Made by a program: the position numbers and the translations under genes. Source: Phalacrocorax aristotelis (lineage: Eukaryota; Chordata; Aves; Suliformes; Phalacrocoracidae). From it: DNA of 64,000 bases. Below the pieces are notes generated by a model, which saw only the letters and a program-made list of their open reading frames with translations, was not told the DNA's origin and did not search any database. How positions within the stretch are numbered: the first letter of the stretch is position 1; each line of letters starts with the position of its first letter. The stretch covers positions 1-64,000 of the forward strand of contig NW_027441199.1 of the NCBI RefSeq assembly GCF_949628215.1. Reading direction: 5' to 3'. Positions 11,299 to 21,347 of the stretch are shown here, one piece after another.

Positions 11299-11981
11299 TG
11301 TTGTGGTTTAACCCCAGCCAGCAACTAAGCACCACACAGCCACTCGCTCACTCCCCTGCTGGGACTTAAAACACATGGGTAATTAAGATGCAAGTATTAT
11401 AATTAGTTCCAGGAAATCTAATGCATACGTATATAACTGAGCAATATAAACTTTGTCTATCATGACTTGCGGTATGCACCCTAGGAGGAATTATCCCCCG
11501 TGCATCCCGTGCCGTAATAAAGAATGCCTGCTTCTTAATGCTACATTGGTGTTAAGGAGTTTTATTCCCGATTTCGGTGACAGTACCAGTAGTAATAATA
11601 ATAATAATATGCAAAGCAAACGATGCATGATACAATTGCTCACCACCCACCCTCTGCTGCCCAGCCTGTCCCCGAGCAGTGATCGCCGTTTCCCCCAGCC
11701 AACTCCCCCCAGCTTGTATACTGAGCATGATGTCATATGCTGTGGAATATCCCTTTGGTCAGTTTGGATCAGCTGTCCTGGCTGTGCCCCCACCCCTCCC
11801 AGCTTGTTGTGCACCCGGCAGAGCACGGGAAGCTGAGAAGTCCTTGACTAGTGTGAGCACTACTTAGCAACAACTAAAACATCAGCGTGTTATCAACATT
11901 ATTTTAATGCTAAATACAAAGCACAGCACTGTACCAGCTACTAGGAGGAAAACTAACTCCATCCCAGCTGAAACCAGGACA
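11299..11981 (-). mobile_element. Solo LTR (A subtype) with a second LTR inside it
   Basis: Starts TGTTGTGGTTTAACCCCAGC and ends CAGCTGAAACCAGGACA. Near-matching 5-bp flanks GCGAA and GTGAA look like its target duplication. LTR sense is minus. A foreign stretch from about 11365 to 11581 interrupts it. No internal retroviral region is attached. It lies in the ACADM intron between exons 6 and 7. Confidence 0.85.
11365..11581 (+). mobile_element. LTR of another ERV family nested in the solo LTR
   Basis: Has an AATAAA poly(A) signal at about 11516-11521 and ends TTTTATTCCCGATTTCGGTGACA, a typical U5 end of avian retroviral LTRs of a different family from the host LTR. The 5' edge is approximate. 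Its position inside the outer LTR shows that it inserted later. Confidence 0.65.
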
Positions 11982-12277
11982 GTGAAGCATAAGGAAGTGA
12001 CGACTTATTAAAAGTTACAGAACGGTTCTGTTTATCATTAAAAGTAAAAGACGATTTTATGTATTATTATGGATTTATAAGGAAAACTAACCCACACATG
12101 TTTGGATTCTTGCTCAGACAGTTGTTGGGGTTTTTGGATGTAGTATTTTGGGGTTTTCCACACAGTTCACTTAAAACTTGTACAGATTAGTGTGGTGCAC
12201 ATAATTCTGCACTAATTCATGGTTGCTTAAGAACAGAACTTTTATTCCTCAGGATTTTGCATTTTATTTTCTTTTAG

Positions 12278-12407
12278 GCTTACTGTATAACAGGCCTGGA
12301 GCAGGCTCTGATACGGCTGGTATAAAAACAAAGGCCAAGAAGAAAGGAGATGAATATGTTATTAATGGCCAGGAGATGTGGATCACAAATGGTGGGAAAG
12401 CAAACTG
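12278..12407 (+). pseudogene. ACADM: ACADM exon 7 remnant, one-base deletion and lost donor
   Basis: After TTCTTTTAG the sequence reads AYCIT, then shifts frame because one base of the Glu-Pro codons is missing, and continues [36 protein letters not shown]. This is the FAD/substrate-binding middle domain of ACADM. The exon end AACTG is followed by CTCTG instead of GT, so splicing there is not expected. Confidence 0.93.
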
Positions 12408-13599
12408 CTCTGTTGACTTTGGCCTCACGTTACATTTTCCGTTATTCTGTTCTGTACTGAGGTGTCCCCTCCCAAGTTAGATACTAGTGTTTCTTCAAAG
12501 ATCTCTTACAAATCTGTACATTCACTATGTTTCACCCCACTACACTCCAATTAGCGACCAGTTTATCAGAACAAGGTATAAGAAAGCAGGCTTAGTGCTG
12601 TGCAATGCCTAAAAAGGAAAATGAGCAATGACATGACAAATTATTCAAGAATGCCTCTCAATTTTTGCTGCTATCAAACAAAACTAATTCTGCTTTCTCT
12701 TCAGGGAAGGGCAGCACACTAAGAGTTAACTTGCAAAGTACTCAAGAGGCTCCAAGGCACCTTTCTTTGTGGGGGTGGTGAGCGAGATCAGCTGCTTCTG
12801 ACTCTACTGGAAACACCTCTCACTTTTAGCGAAGATAGAAAAGCTCTAGGGTTGGGGTGTTACATTTTATTTTCTTACGGGAAGACATTTTCCAAGTCCA
12901 AGAATCCAGATTTCACTGCGGCGTCTATGGAATGCGCTTTACAATATAGACCTCTTTATCATGGTCATCCCCAACACAAATTCATTTTAATTCAAGGTGA
13001 AAAACTTTCTACGTTCATGTAGAAAGCTGGTTTTTTTCATTATTTATTTCCTTGTTCAAGGCAGAACCATCAAAGAGGATCGACCAGCTATCTTCTGATA
13101 TTGCTGAACACTGTAAATGCAATTTACAGCTGTTCAATTTCTAACACACACACAAAAAACTTATTTACAACTTATACTTAGGAGAACACAGATCTTTGAA
13201 ATCAGGTGATAACTTAATATTTTGCATGCAATACTGTATTTCCTAAGCATTGATTTTTGTGTATGTGCTGTGAATGGGTTTCTGCTGTATGACTTGTGAA
13301 GATGATGATAATATCGAGGCTTACAATACATGGAAAAGGAGGAGAACCTTTGCATGTTGATCTGAAGTAATTTTATTAAACCTTGACTTTTGCAGTAAGA
13401 GGTGCGCTGAAACTTCCTCTCTCTCTCGCTCCCTCTCAGTTTATTCTTAGAAGGGCCAAGGAAAGAGGGTTGTTTACTTATTGACAGATTTATTCTATGG
13501 TACAAAGACACATAAAAATGTTTAACACATTAGCTGAAAAAAGTATCTGATTATTAATTGTGAGGATAAACTGACTCCCTTGTCTTTGTTTTACACTAG

Positions 13600-13708
13600 G
13601 TATATTTTGCTAGCTTGTACCAATCCAGATCCAAAGGCTCCTGGAAGCAAAGCCTTTACTGGGTTCGTTGTGGAAGCAAATAGCCCTGGAATCCAAATCG
13701 GAAGAAAG
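13600..13708 (+). pseudogene. ACADM: ACADM exon 8 remnant
   Basis: Acceptor TTTTACACTAG, donor GTGAAC. Reads [20 protein letters not shown] then [16 protein letters not shown], matching human [20 protein letters not shown] and [16 protein letters not shown]. The frame is open. Confidence 0.93.
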
Positions 13709-14544
13709 GTGAACAGTATATCTCTGATTTGACAAGCCAGGAATTATTATTCACTTCTAAACCAATAATGCAACAAATTGCCATTGGAGGAAAAAGACTG
13801 TTGCGCAGCTGAATGTTTTCATGTGCTCATATACAGTGATCTCTCAATTTTTACAACATACAGAAACCACTCATGACGTACTTAATTATATCAGTTGATA
13901 TACAGAATTATTTGTAATGGTCTAAAATAAGATGACTTTGCACAGCTGCAAAAGAATCTTTGAGAATCATTTAATTGACAAGTGCCCATTAATGTGAAGT
14001 AGTATGCCTTGCAAGTGTAAGAAGCAAGGTGGACAACTTTAACTGTAAACATATAGTGTGCTTTAATTTCAGCTACTCCTGCTCAAGGCACAGACCTCAA
14101 AGACACTGATGCAAAGTACTATTTTTAGTAGCAGGCAAAACTAGACATTGAACATTAGGCCAGGAATCTGAAAACTTGAAAGTCTCGTTTGCTTGTAGTA
14201 CAGCTGTATTTTACTACTGCTGCATATTAGGTTCTTTACTTTTTCCTCTCCCACCTCACAGGATATAGTTGAGCTAGAAAAAGACAAACACGTGATAACA
14301 GCTACAGAATTGATTTCACATACAGAGAAAGTAAACTGCCCAGCTTTGACAGATTAAGGGCATGCTGGTCTGTAAATGCAAAACTAGCATTTGTTGTATA
14401 TATGGTGATTTTTAGATAAGACTGAAATGTTGGGGGGGGGGGCGGGGGAGCTTACTTTATGCTTTGAGTAAACTAAAGAATGAAAGTGTGTTGTACCTTG
14501 GAAGAATCCAATTTACTTGCACCTCTGTGAACTTCCCTTTTCAG

Positions 14545-14803
14545 GAAGCAAACATGGGTCAGTGCTGCTCTGATACAAGAGGCAATGGCAATGAAAGTGG
14601 AACTGGCTAGGATGGCTTACCAAAGAGCTGCGTGGCGTGTTGAGGCTGGTCGCAGGAACACCTACTATGCTTCCATTGCAAAGGCATTCATGGGTGATGT
14701 TGCAAACCAAGTAGCTACAGAGGCAGTGCAGACTTTTGGAGGAAATGGATTTAATACTGAATATCCTGTAGAAAAACTAACGAGAGATGCTAAAATCTGC
14801 CAG
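14545..14803 (+). pseudogene. ACADM: ACADM exon 9 start fused to exon 11
   Basis: After TTTTCAG, codons for [13 protein letters not shown] match the start of exon 9 (ELNMGQRCSDTRG). At about 14582 the sequence jumps directly into exon 11: [20 protein letters not shown], then [20 protein letters not shown] up to [11 protein letters not shown], matching the C-terminal alpha-domain. The rest of exon 9, intron 9, exon 10 and intron 10 are deleted. The two parts are in different frames and a TAG follows within ten codons. After CAG at 14803 the GT donor is replaced by GA. The last exon is not found. Confidence 0.93.
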
Positions 14804-17236
14804 GAGATTAAAAGAGAATGTGATCTTTATAGTAATGCACACACTTTATATAGAATAAACTAATGGCTACTTACTTGAAATCATGATGTACGCACAGAAA
14901 AAAGTTTTAAGGATGAGAGCAATAATCCTGCAATTAAAGAAAGGGCATTAAATCAGGCAAATCCTTGCAAACAAAACTCTTTGCATTAGATCAAAAACTT
15001 AACCTACATAAGAGAAATAAATTTAGTAGTGTAGTTTTGTTTTTCTGATGTGGTAACTCTGAAATCCTTGGACTCTCCATTCTGAAGCTTTTGAACTCTT
15101 AGAAGAAAGCACTGGAGAAAACAGTGATCAAAATACCAGTGCTTGCTTTGGTATTCTGTAAGTAGAGATGGTTTATGTACAATGCTGTTCTCTTCATCAC
15201 TTCTTGCTGTGCTCTAAACCTTCTGTCTGAAACTTTGGTATCATAAGCTGGGCAGATTACTTCAGCGGAGATATCACCAGCGCTGAGTATCATCGATTAA
15301 TTATGTTGCGTATGTTGTATTAAAAAAAGTGTGGCATGACCTGGAGTAATTAGCTCTTTTTTTTCTTTTTTCAAAAAGAACAAAACATTCTAATATTTGC
15401 TCATGTTTAGCCCAGTCACCCGTTATCCCTAGATCTTCTTCTGCACCAAGAAAATGTTCCATCCCATAGTTATTTTTCTTAGTATATACTATGCTACAGT
15501 TCTTTATTCAGCAGGAATGATTTAGTTACATTCAGCAAAACCAGTAATCTTTATCTTTTCACCTCTTTCTGACATTAATAATGACTAGATAAAACATACC
15601 AAAATAGATAACATCAAGAAATGCAAGTGGACCATGATCTGCAATGTTAGTTATAACAGCTGTTATTCTTAAGATTCTAAGTAGTTGAAGTTTCTTTTAC
15701 AGCTGACTTTAAAATTAAATGTATGCTCACTAGCCAAGAATTTCTCTCTAAGGATAGAAAACTACTGGTTTGGGGTCTAAAGGTTCTTAGTCCTATTTGC
15801 ACTCCTGCAAGTGAGGAAATAAATAAGTAATTGAACTTTGTTATGATTGGGCTTTTTTTCCTGTCAGGTTCCATGCTTTTCTAGAGAAAGAGGCTGGAAG
15901 GGTTAGAAGTTTATCTGAAAGTTGAGACCGATTTTACAGGATGCCGGTTATTCACATTTTCCATTACACTGATCCATCAAGAATGCTTTTTCTTTTTTTT
16001 TTAAATTGTTCAGATTAATCAGATTTAGTATTACATTTTTGGTGGTTTTTTTTTTCTGTTCCCCTTCATCCCCAAATGAATACAGGAAAGTCTTTACAAT
16101 TATTTCACCCATGTCTCTCGATTACATTTCCTATATTACTGCCCAATTCCAGATGGTATAGGCTCTTGGCCATTTGTTTCATGTATAGAAACCTTGTTTT
16201 CCACCTGTTCTTTTCTTCCACATACTTGATATTTCTCAGTAAGACACAATTCTGCTACTGTGTTTACTGGCAATGTTCTTACATGTCCATGCTTTGCTCT
16301 GGATTTCTGTCTGGGTACAAATCTAGGCTACTGTGATAGAACTCTTAGTTTCTCAAATTCAGACGACTTTCCTTTTTTAATTGTCAACAATGCTTGAAAC
16401 TACTCACGTTGGCTTATAAACCAAAGCCTTTCTTATGGTTACTTAAGAAGACTGGGTCTTGAGGTCTCTACACTTTTGAGTTTCATGGCTGTCTTCATCT
16501 GCAAGTAATTTAGGTATGGGCTGAGCAGCAGCAGTCAGAGAACTCACTTTGAGAATGAACCATTTCCTCTGAAACAAAAAAATAATTAATGCAACCACAG
16601 GTTACAATGTCTTCATTTTTTAAAAGTTTTGTAAGGTTCTTGGTAAGATGATCCCATTTCATTACTACAGAGAAAGTGAACTTGCATGCCTTTGACCCAT
16701 TTGCCAAAGCAAGTTTTGACAGAACTGGGAGGTGAAACAAACTCCTGAACTATGTTGCCCTTGAATCACATTGCACTGTGCCTGTGGAGTATATGGCCTT
16801 TTTTCTGTGTTAGGCCTACATACGTGTTTTGTTGTGTATCTCTGGCTTTGCTGCCAGCAAGCCAAACAGAAGAGAGAGAAGATGCAGAGTGTTTCTAGAG
16901 GAGAATGCAAGAATACATGGTTAAAAAAATAGAAATACTGTGCTGAAAAGAGTACTGGTTAAGAAGGAGCAGTGGGAATAAATGGATGAAAATGAACATT
17001 TGTTATGGCCTTGAAAGGCTAGTCAAAGAAAATACAACACCTTCAGCACAGGCCCCTCCACCCGCTCTTTCAAAACCTACTTTGTAAAACCTAAATTATG
17101 TATTTCCTTCCCAGGTAAGACATTTTCCCCATCCTTCTTCACCCCCTACCTCCATTAACTTCATGAGAACTTTACTAGACTTTTGATGAGAGCATCTGAG
17201 AGAACAAGACCATCTCTCAAAATCTTTATGTGGTGG
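14804..17236. other. Unassigned AT-rich DNA
   Basis: Downstream of the ACADM remnant. No exon 12 (IYEGTSQIQRLIVAREH-like) was found. Several T-rich tracts occur (15,358-15,374; 15,988-16,003; 16,045-16,056). No gene or clear repeat seen. Confidence 0.4.
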
Positions 17237-17723
17237 TGTGGTTTAGCCGGCAGCTCAGCCCCACCGGCGGGATGGGGGACAGAATCAGAAGGGTAAAAGT
17301 GAAAAAAGCTTGTGGACTAAGATAAGAACAGTTTGATAAATAAATTCATTAATAATTAAAATAAAACAATAACAAAAACACAATGAAAAGGAGAATAACA
17401 AGAGAGGCAAAACCCAGGGCAGGGGGAATGAACGCCCAAAACAAAGAGCACATGAACCAGCCACTTACCAACCCAACACCACCAGTATCCAAGCTGCAAC
17501 TGTCCCCCTGCATGCCAACTGCCCCGGTTAATATACTGGTCATGGCATCACATGGTATGGAATGAACATCCCATTGGCAAGTTGGGGTCAGCTGTCTTGG
17601 CTGTGGTCCCGCCCCTCCTGGCCTCTTGCCCGCGTGGCAGAGCATGGGAAGCTAGAAAGGCCCCTGACTGCTACAGGCACTACAGTGAAGAGAATTAACT
17701 CTATCGCAGCCAAAACCAGCACA
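17237..17723 (-). mobile_element. Solo LTR (B subtype)
   Basis: Runs from TGTGGTTTAGCCGGCAGC to CAGCCAAAACCAGCACA. It has the AT-rich AATAATTAAAATAAAA stretch shared by the family and lies on the minus strand. No internal region is attached. Exact target duplications are unclear because the 5' flank is itself TGG-rich. Confidence 0.85.
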
Positions 17724-17898
17724 TGTGGTTTATTGCATATAGCCCGCTGTAGTTACTCAAGTCACACTGGAATTTTTTCAGTTTTCTCTCTTTCTGCACG
17801 TCCTAATCCACAGTGGATTAGTGCTATGAAGGTTTACAAGAGTAGAAAGATCTGTTAAAATATTTTAAGAAATGATCAGCCCACAGCAGCTGAACAGC

Positions 17899-18431
17899 TG
17901 TTGTGGTTTAGCCCCAGTCAGCTACGAAGCACCACGCAGCCGCCCGCTCACTCCCCCCTGGTGGGACGGGGGAGAGAATCGGAAGAGTAAAAGTGAGGCA
18001 ACTCATGGTTTGAGATAAAGACAGTTTAACAGGTAAAGCAAAAGCTGCGCGCGGAAGCAAAGCAAAACAAGGAATTCATTCACTACGTCCCATGGGCAGG
18101 CCGGTGCTCAGCCGTCTCCAGGAAAGCATGGCTCCATCACGCGTAACGGTTACTTGGGAAGACAAACGCCATTATTCCAAGCGTCCCCCCGTTCCTTCTT
18201 TTTCCCCCAGCTTTATATACTGAGCATGACGTCATAGGGTATGGAATATCCCACTGGTCAGTTTGGGTCAGCTGTCCTGGCTGCGTCCCCTCCCAGCTTC
18301 CTGTGCACCCAGCAGAGCACAGGGAGCTGAAAAAGTCCTTGACCAGTGTAAGTGCTACTTAGCAACAACTAAAACATCTCCACATTATCACCACGAAGAA
18401 ATTTAACTCTATCCCAGCTGAAACCAGGACA
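17899..18431 (-). mobile_element. Solo LTR (A subtype) with perfect 5-bp target duplication
   Basis: Starts TGTTGTGGTTTAGCCCCAG and ends CAGCTGAAACCAGGACA, flanked by ACAGC on both sides (17894-17898 and 18432-18436). Read on its sense (minus) strand it has TGACGTCA (18227-18234) followed by a TATATAAA box (about 18212-18219), i.e. a CRE-plus-TATA promoter layout. The well-kept ends and promoter make it one of the younger LTRs here. Only about 175 bp separates it from the B-type LTR at 17237-17723. Confidence 0.92.
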
Positions 18432-18789
18432 ACAGCCCTTCCAGCTCAGCAGTACTAAGGCCTGCACTGCTGTTGTCTGCACAGGTGTCGGTTTTAGGGA
18501 TTTAGATACTATGCAGCAGTAACAGAATACCAGCTTCAGAGCACATGGCATCTTTCACTGCTACGCTTCTTAAGTAAATGTTCCATTAGGATGATTCAAG
18601 TGAAAGTGCGTAGCTTTTCCTTAAGAATGACTTACAGCATCACATTTATTTCAAATCCAGTATATTTAAACCTGTTATTCCTTTCCATCAGTATCACTTA
18701 AATACATTTCCTGAGAAAGGGGAATTTTTGTGATTTTTTTTTTTTTTTTTTTGAACTTGGATAGGCCCTTCTTTCAGCACTGGCAGAAT

Positions 18790-19345
18790 GCACCTTCCCC
18801 AGACTTCTTGGGTAAATCATGCAGTGCTGGTGAGGCTGCATCTAGAGCACTGTGCCCATGGCTGGGATCCCCAGCACAAGAGAGGCATGGACATACTGGA
18901 GAGAGTCAGAAGATGGGCCGCAAACATGATGGAGGGTCTGGAGCATGAGGCTGAGAGAGCTGGGATTCTTCAGCCTGTTGAAGGCTCAGGTGGATCTTAC
19001 CAATGTGCATCAACACCTGATAGGATGGAAGGAAGTTGAGGCAGCCAGGCACTCCTCAGTAGTGCCCACCAACAGACAGGGCAAGAGGCAATGGGCACAA
19101 ATTAAGACACATGAGATCCCACCTGAACACAAGAAAACACACCTTTTTTTTTTTAATACTGTGAGCATGGCTCAAGCACTGGCACAGGCTTCCCAGATGG
19201 GTTGTGGAGTCTCCATCCTTGGAGACGGTCAGTATCCAGCTGGACACAGGCCTGGGACAGGGTCTCTGTGTCGCCCTGCTTGAGCGGGGGGGGTGGACTG
19301 GGTGACCTCCAGAGGTCTCTTCCCACCTGAACCCTTCTGTGAATT
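18790..19345 (+). mobile_element. CR1 LINE 3' part, diverged
   Basis: Plus-strand CR1 ORF2 C-terminal region and 3' end. It reads as LVRLHLEHCAHGWDPQHKRG-like, corresponding to the CR1 [20 protein letters not shown] block, and ends with GGACTGGGTGACCTCCAGAG then GTCTCTTCCCACCTGAACCC, the CR1 tail. Indels and a T tract (about 19144-19154) interrupt it. Confidence 0.8.
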
Positions 19346-19545
19346 CATTTGCAGCTACTCACTGAAATGCCCTTGCTTCACTATGGGCCCTGCCACCCAC
19401 CCTCTGAATGTAGTGCTGGACGGTACACATTCTGTCATCAGGTGTGATGTTTGCATTGTTTAATGAAGTGTTTAATGGCTGTAAACCTGTGTCTTATTTA
19501 CCTGCGGGAAGATCAATTCTGTGACATGCTGGACAAGTATTTGCT

Positions 19546-19680
19546 GTATTTAAAAAAAACACCAAAGCTCCCCGACATCCCCCTCCATAAAACCCCAATG
19601 GCCCCCCATAACCTCCCAAACCCCTTCCCCACACCCCCTCAAATACCCCACCCCACCCCACCCCCCCGGAAAACAGGCCC
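19546..19680. repeat. C-rich low-complexity tract
   Basis: Runs such as CCCCACCCCACCCCACCCCC on the plus strand, i.e. repeated G-tracts on the minus strand that could form a G-quadruplex. It adjoins the CpG-rich island. Confidence 0.6.
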
Positions 19681-19879
19681 AGAAAGAGAGAGCTTGTTAT
19701 CAATTGCTCGATGCCAGCCAGCATTATACATACTTTTTTCATTCAGCGTCTCAAAATGATGCTCCCGCCTGGCACGGATGACGTCTGCCAGAGTCCAACA
19801 TTGGTAACTAACAGCACAATCAAAGTAATCAGTTTTAATTAGGAAGGAAAGGGATTTATTTCCTAAGGGGAGCACCGGT

Positions 19880-20320
19880 GCCCTCCCCTCCTCTGGGCTG
19901 AGCTCTAAGACCAGCTCCTCCACAGACCCGCGGCGACCGGTGTGGAGCCCCCGCTTCCGGGCGGGGTCCTTCCCCGCCGCAGGGCGCCTGACTACCCTCC
20001 GGGTCCTGCCCGGCCGTGGTACCGCCTGAGTGCGCCAGCGCGGGACAGGCGAACGCCATCGGCAGCTATAGCGGGGCCCTGCCAGGAGCTCCTTCTTGGC
20101 CCGCCCCGCAGCGCGAGGCTTTTTCCGGCGCGGGCGGCGTTGGCGGTGGGTGCTGCGTGCGGCGTGGCGGGAAAGGGCTCGGCCCGGGACCGCTGACGCC
20201 TGCGGCACCGAGGCAGCGCTGGGGCTTCGGCCCTGGCCGCTCCGGGTCCCGCGGTGCGGCCTGGCCTGGCCTGGCAGTGCGGCTGAGGCCGCGGGGAGGC
20301 GTCTGGTACTCTTCGCTGGA
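19880..20320. promoter_or_regulatory. CpG-rich island, orphan promoter candidate
   Basis: Visibly CpG-dense (CGGCG, GCGCG, CCGCGG repeats) within otherwise AT-rich DNA, as in vertebrate promoter islands. A 189-codon minus-strand frame starts within it (20208 down to 19639). Its first half is Arg/Pro-rich as expected from composition; its second half (VEELVLELSPEEGRAPVLPL and on) is less biased but unrecognised. A CR1 abuts the plus-strand side at about 20,370. No transcript structure can be proven. Confidence 0.5.
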
Positions 20321-20369
20321 TAAAAAAAAAATGAATGGATGGCCGGTCTTGGAGAGTTGTGGTGAGTAG

Positions 20370-21347
20370 AGTTAAACCCGGTTGGGGGTGTTCCCCAGGG
20401 CTTAGTTTTGGGGCCAGTCTTGTTTAATATCTTTCATCAATGATCTGGATGAGGGGATTGAGTGCGCCCTCAGGAATTTTGCAGATGACACCAAATTGTG
20501 CGGCAGTGTCAGTCTGCCTGAGGGTAGGAAGGCTCTGCAGAGGGATCTGGACAGGCTGGGTCGACGGGCCGACGTCTATTGTATGAGGTTTGACAAGGCC
20601 AAGTGCCGGGTCCTGCACTTCAGTCGTAACAACCCCGTGGCTGGAAAGCTGTGCAGTGGGGAAGGACCTGGGGGTGCTGGCTGACAGCTGGCTGAACATG
20701 AGCCCGCAGTGTCCCCAGGTGACCAAGAAGGCCAACAGCATCCTGGCTTGCGTCAAGAACAGCGTGGCCAGCAGGAGTAGGGAAGCGATCGCGCCCCTGT
20801 ACTCGGCACTGGTGAGGCAGCGCCTCAAATACTGTGTTCCAGTTTGGGCCCCTCAGTGCAAGAAGGACATTGAGGTGCTGGAGCGTGTCCAGGGAAGGGC
20901 AATGAAGCTGGTGAAGGGTCTAGAGAACAAGGCTGGTGAGGAGAGGTTGGGGGAGCTGGGGTTGTTTAGCCTGGAGAGGAGGAGGCTGAGAGGAGACCTT
21001 TTTGGTCTCTACAACTACCCGAAAGGAGGCTGTAGTGAGATGGGCGCTGGTCTCTTCTCCCAAGTCACTAGCGATAGGACGAGAGGAAATGGCTTCATGT
21101 TGCATCAAGGGAGGTTTAGACTGGGTAGTGGGGAAAAATTTCTTTACTGAAAGAGCGGTCAGGCATTGGAACAGGCTGCCCCTGCCCAGGGAGGTGGTGG
21201 AGTCACCATCCCTGGAGGCGTTCAAAAAACCATGTAGACGTGGCACTTTGGGACATGGTTTAGTGGTGGGCTTGGCAGTGCTACGTTAACGGTTGGACTC
21301 TATGATCGTAAAGGTCTTACCCAACCTTAATGGTCTATGATCCTGTG
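20370..21347 (+). mobile_element. CR1 LINE, reverse-transcriptase part and 3' end
   Basis: Begins in the ORF2 RT domain ([16 protein letters not shown]-like at about 20380-20440, then [11 protein letters not shown]-like) and runs through the C-terminal [20 protein letters not shown] block to the tail TCTTACCCAACCTTAATGG. It has a few frameshifts. It is the same CR1 subfamily as the short copies inside the palindrome, and is 5'-truncated. Confidence 0.9.

Larger units (their letters stand above)
7170..14803 (+). pseudogene. ACADM: ACADM (medium-chain acyl-CoA dehydrogenase) pseudogene
   Basis: ACADM is the mitochondrial FAD enzyme that starts beta-oxidation of C6-C12 acyl-CoAs. Pieces equivalent to human exons 2, 5, 6, 7, 8, 9 (start only) and 11 lie in order on the plus strand with intron-like DNA and mostly good splice signals, so this is a duplicated genomic copy and not a processed one. 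Exons 1, 3, 4, 10, 12 and most of 9 are absent. Exon 7 lacks one base (ACAGGCCTGG where the family needs ACAGAGCCTGG) and its GT donor is lost. Exon 9 is fused out of frame to exon 11, which removes the region with the catalytic Glu. Exon 11 also lacks its donor. Solo LTRs and LINE remnants lie in the introns. No functional enzyme can be made. It is most likely an old segmental copy of the autosomal gene or a decayed sex-linked copy. Confidence 0.93.

Noticed and set aside
7170-14863. A functional ACADM gene
   Set aside because: Missing exons, a one-base deletion in exon 7, a lost donor and an out-of-frame exon 9-11 fusion.
19639-20208. A 189-codon minus-strand frame in the CpG island as a gene
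   Set aside because: The Arg/Pro-rich half follows from GC content and no partner exon or domain is visible; kept only as part of the island entry.
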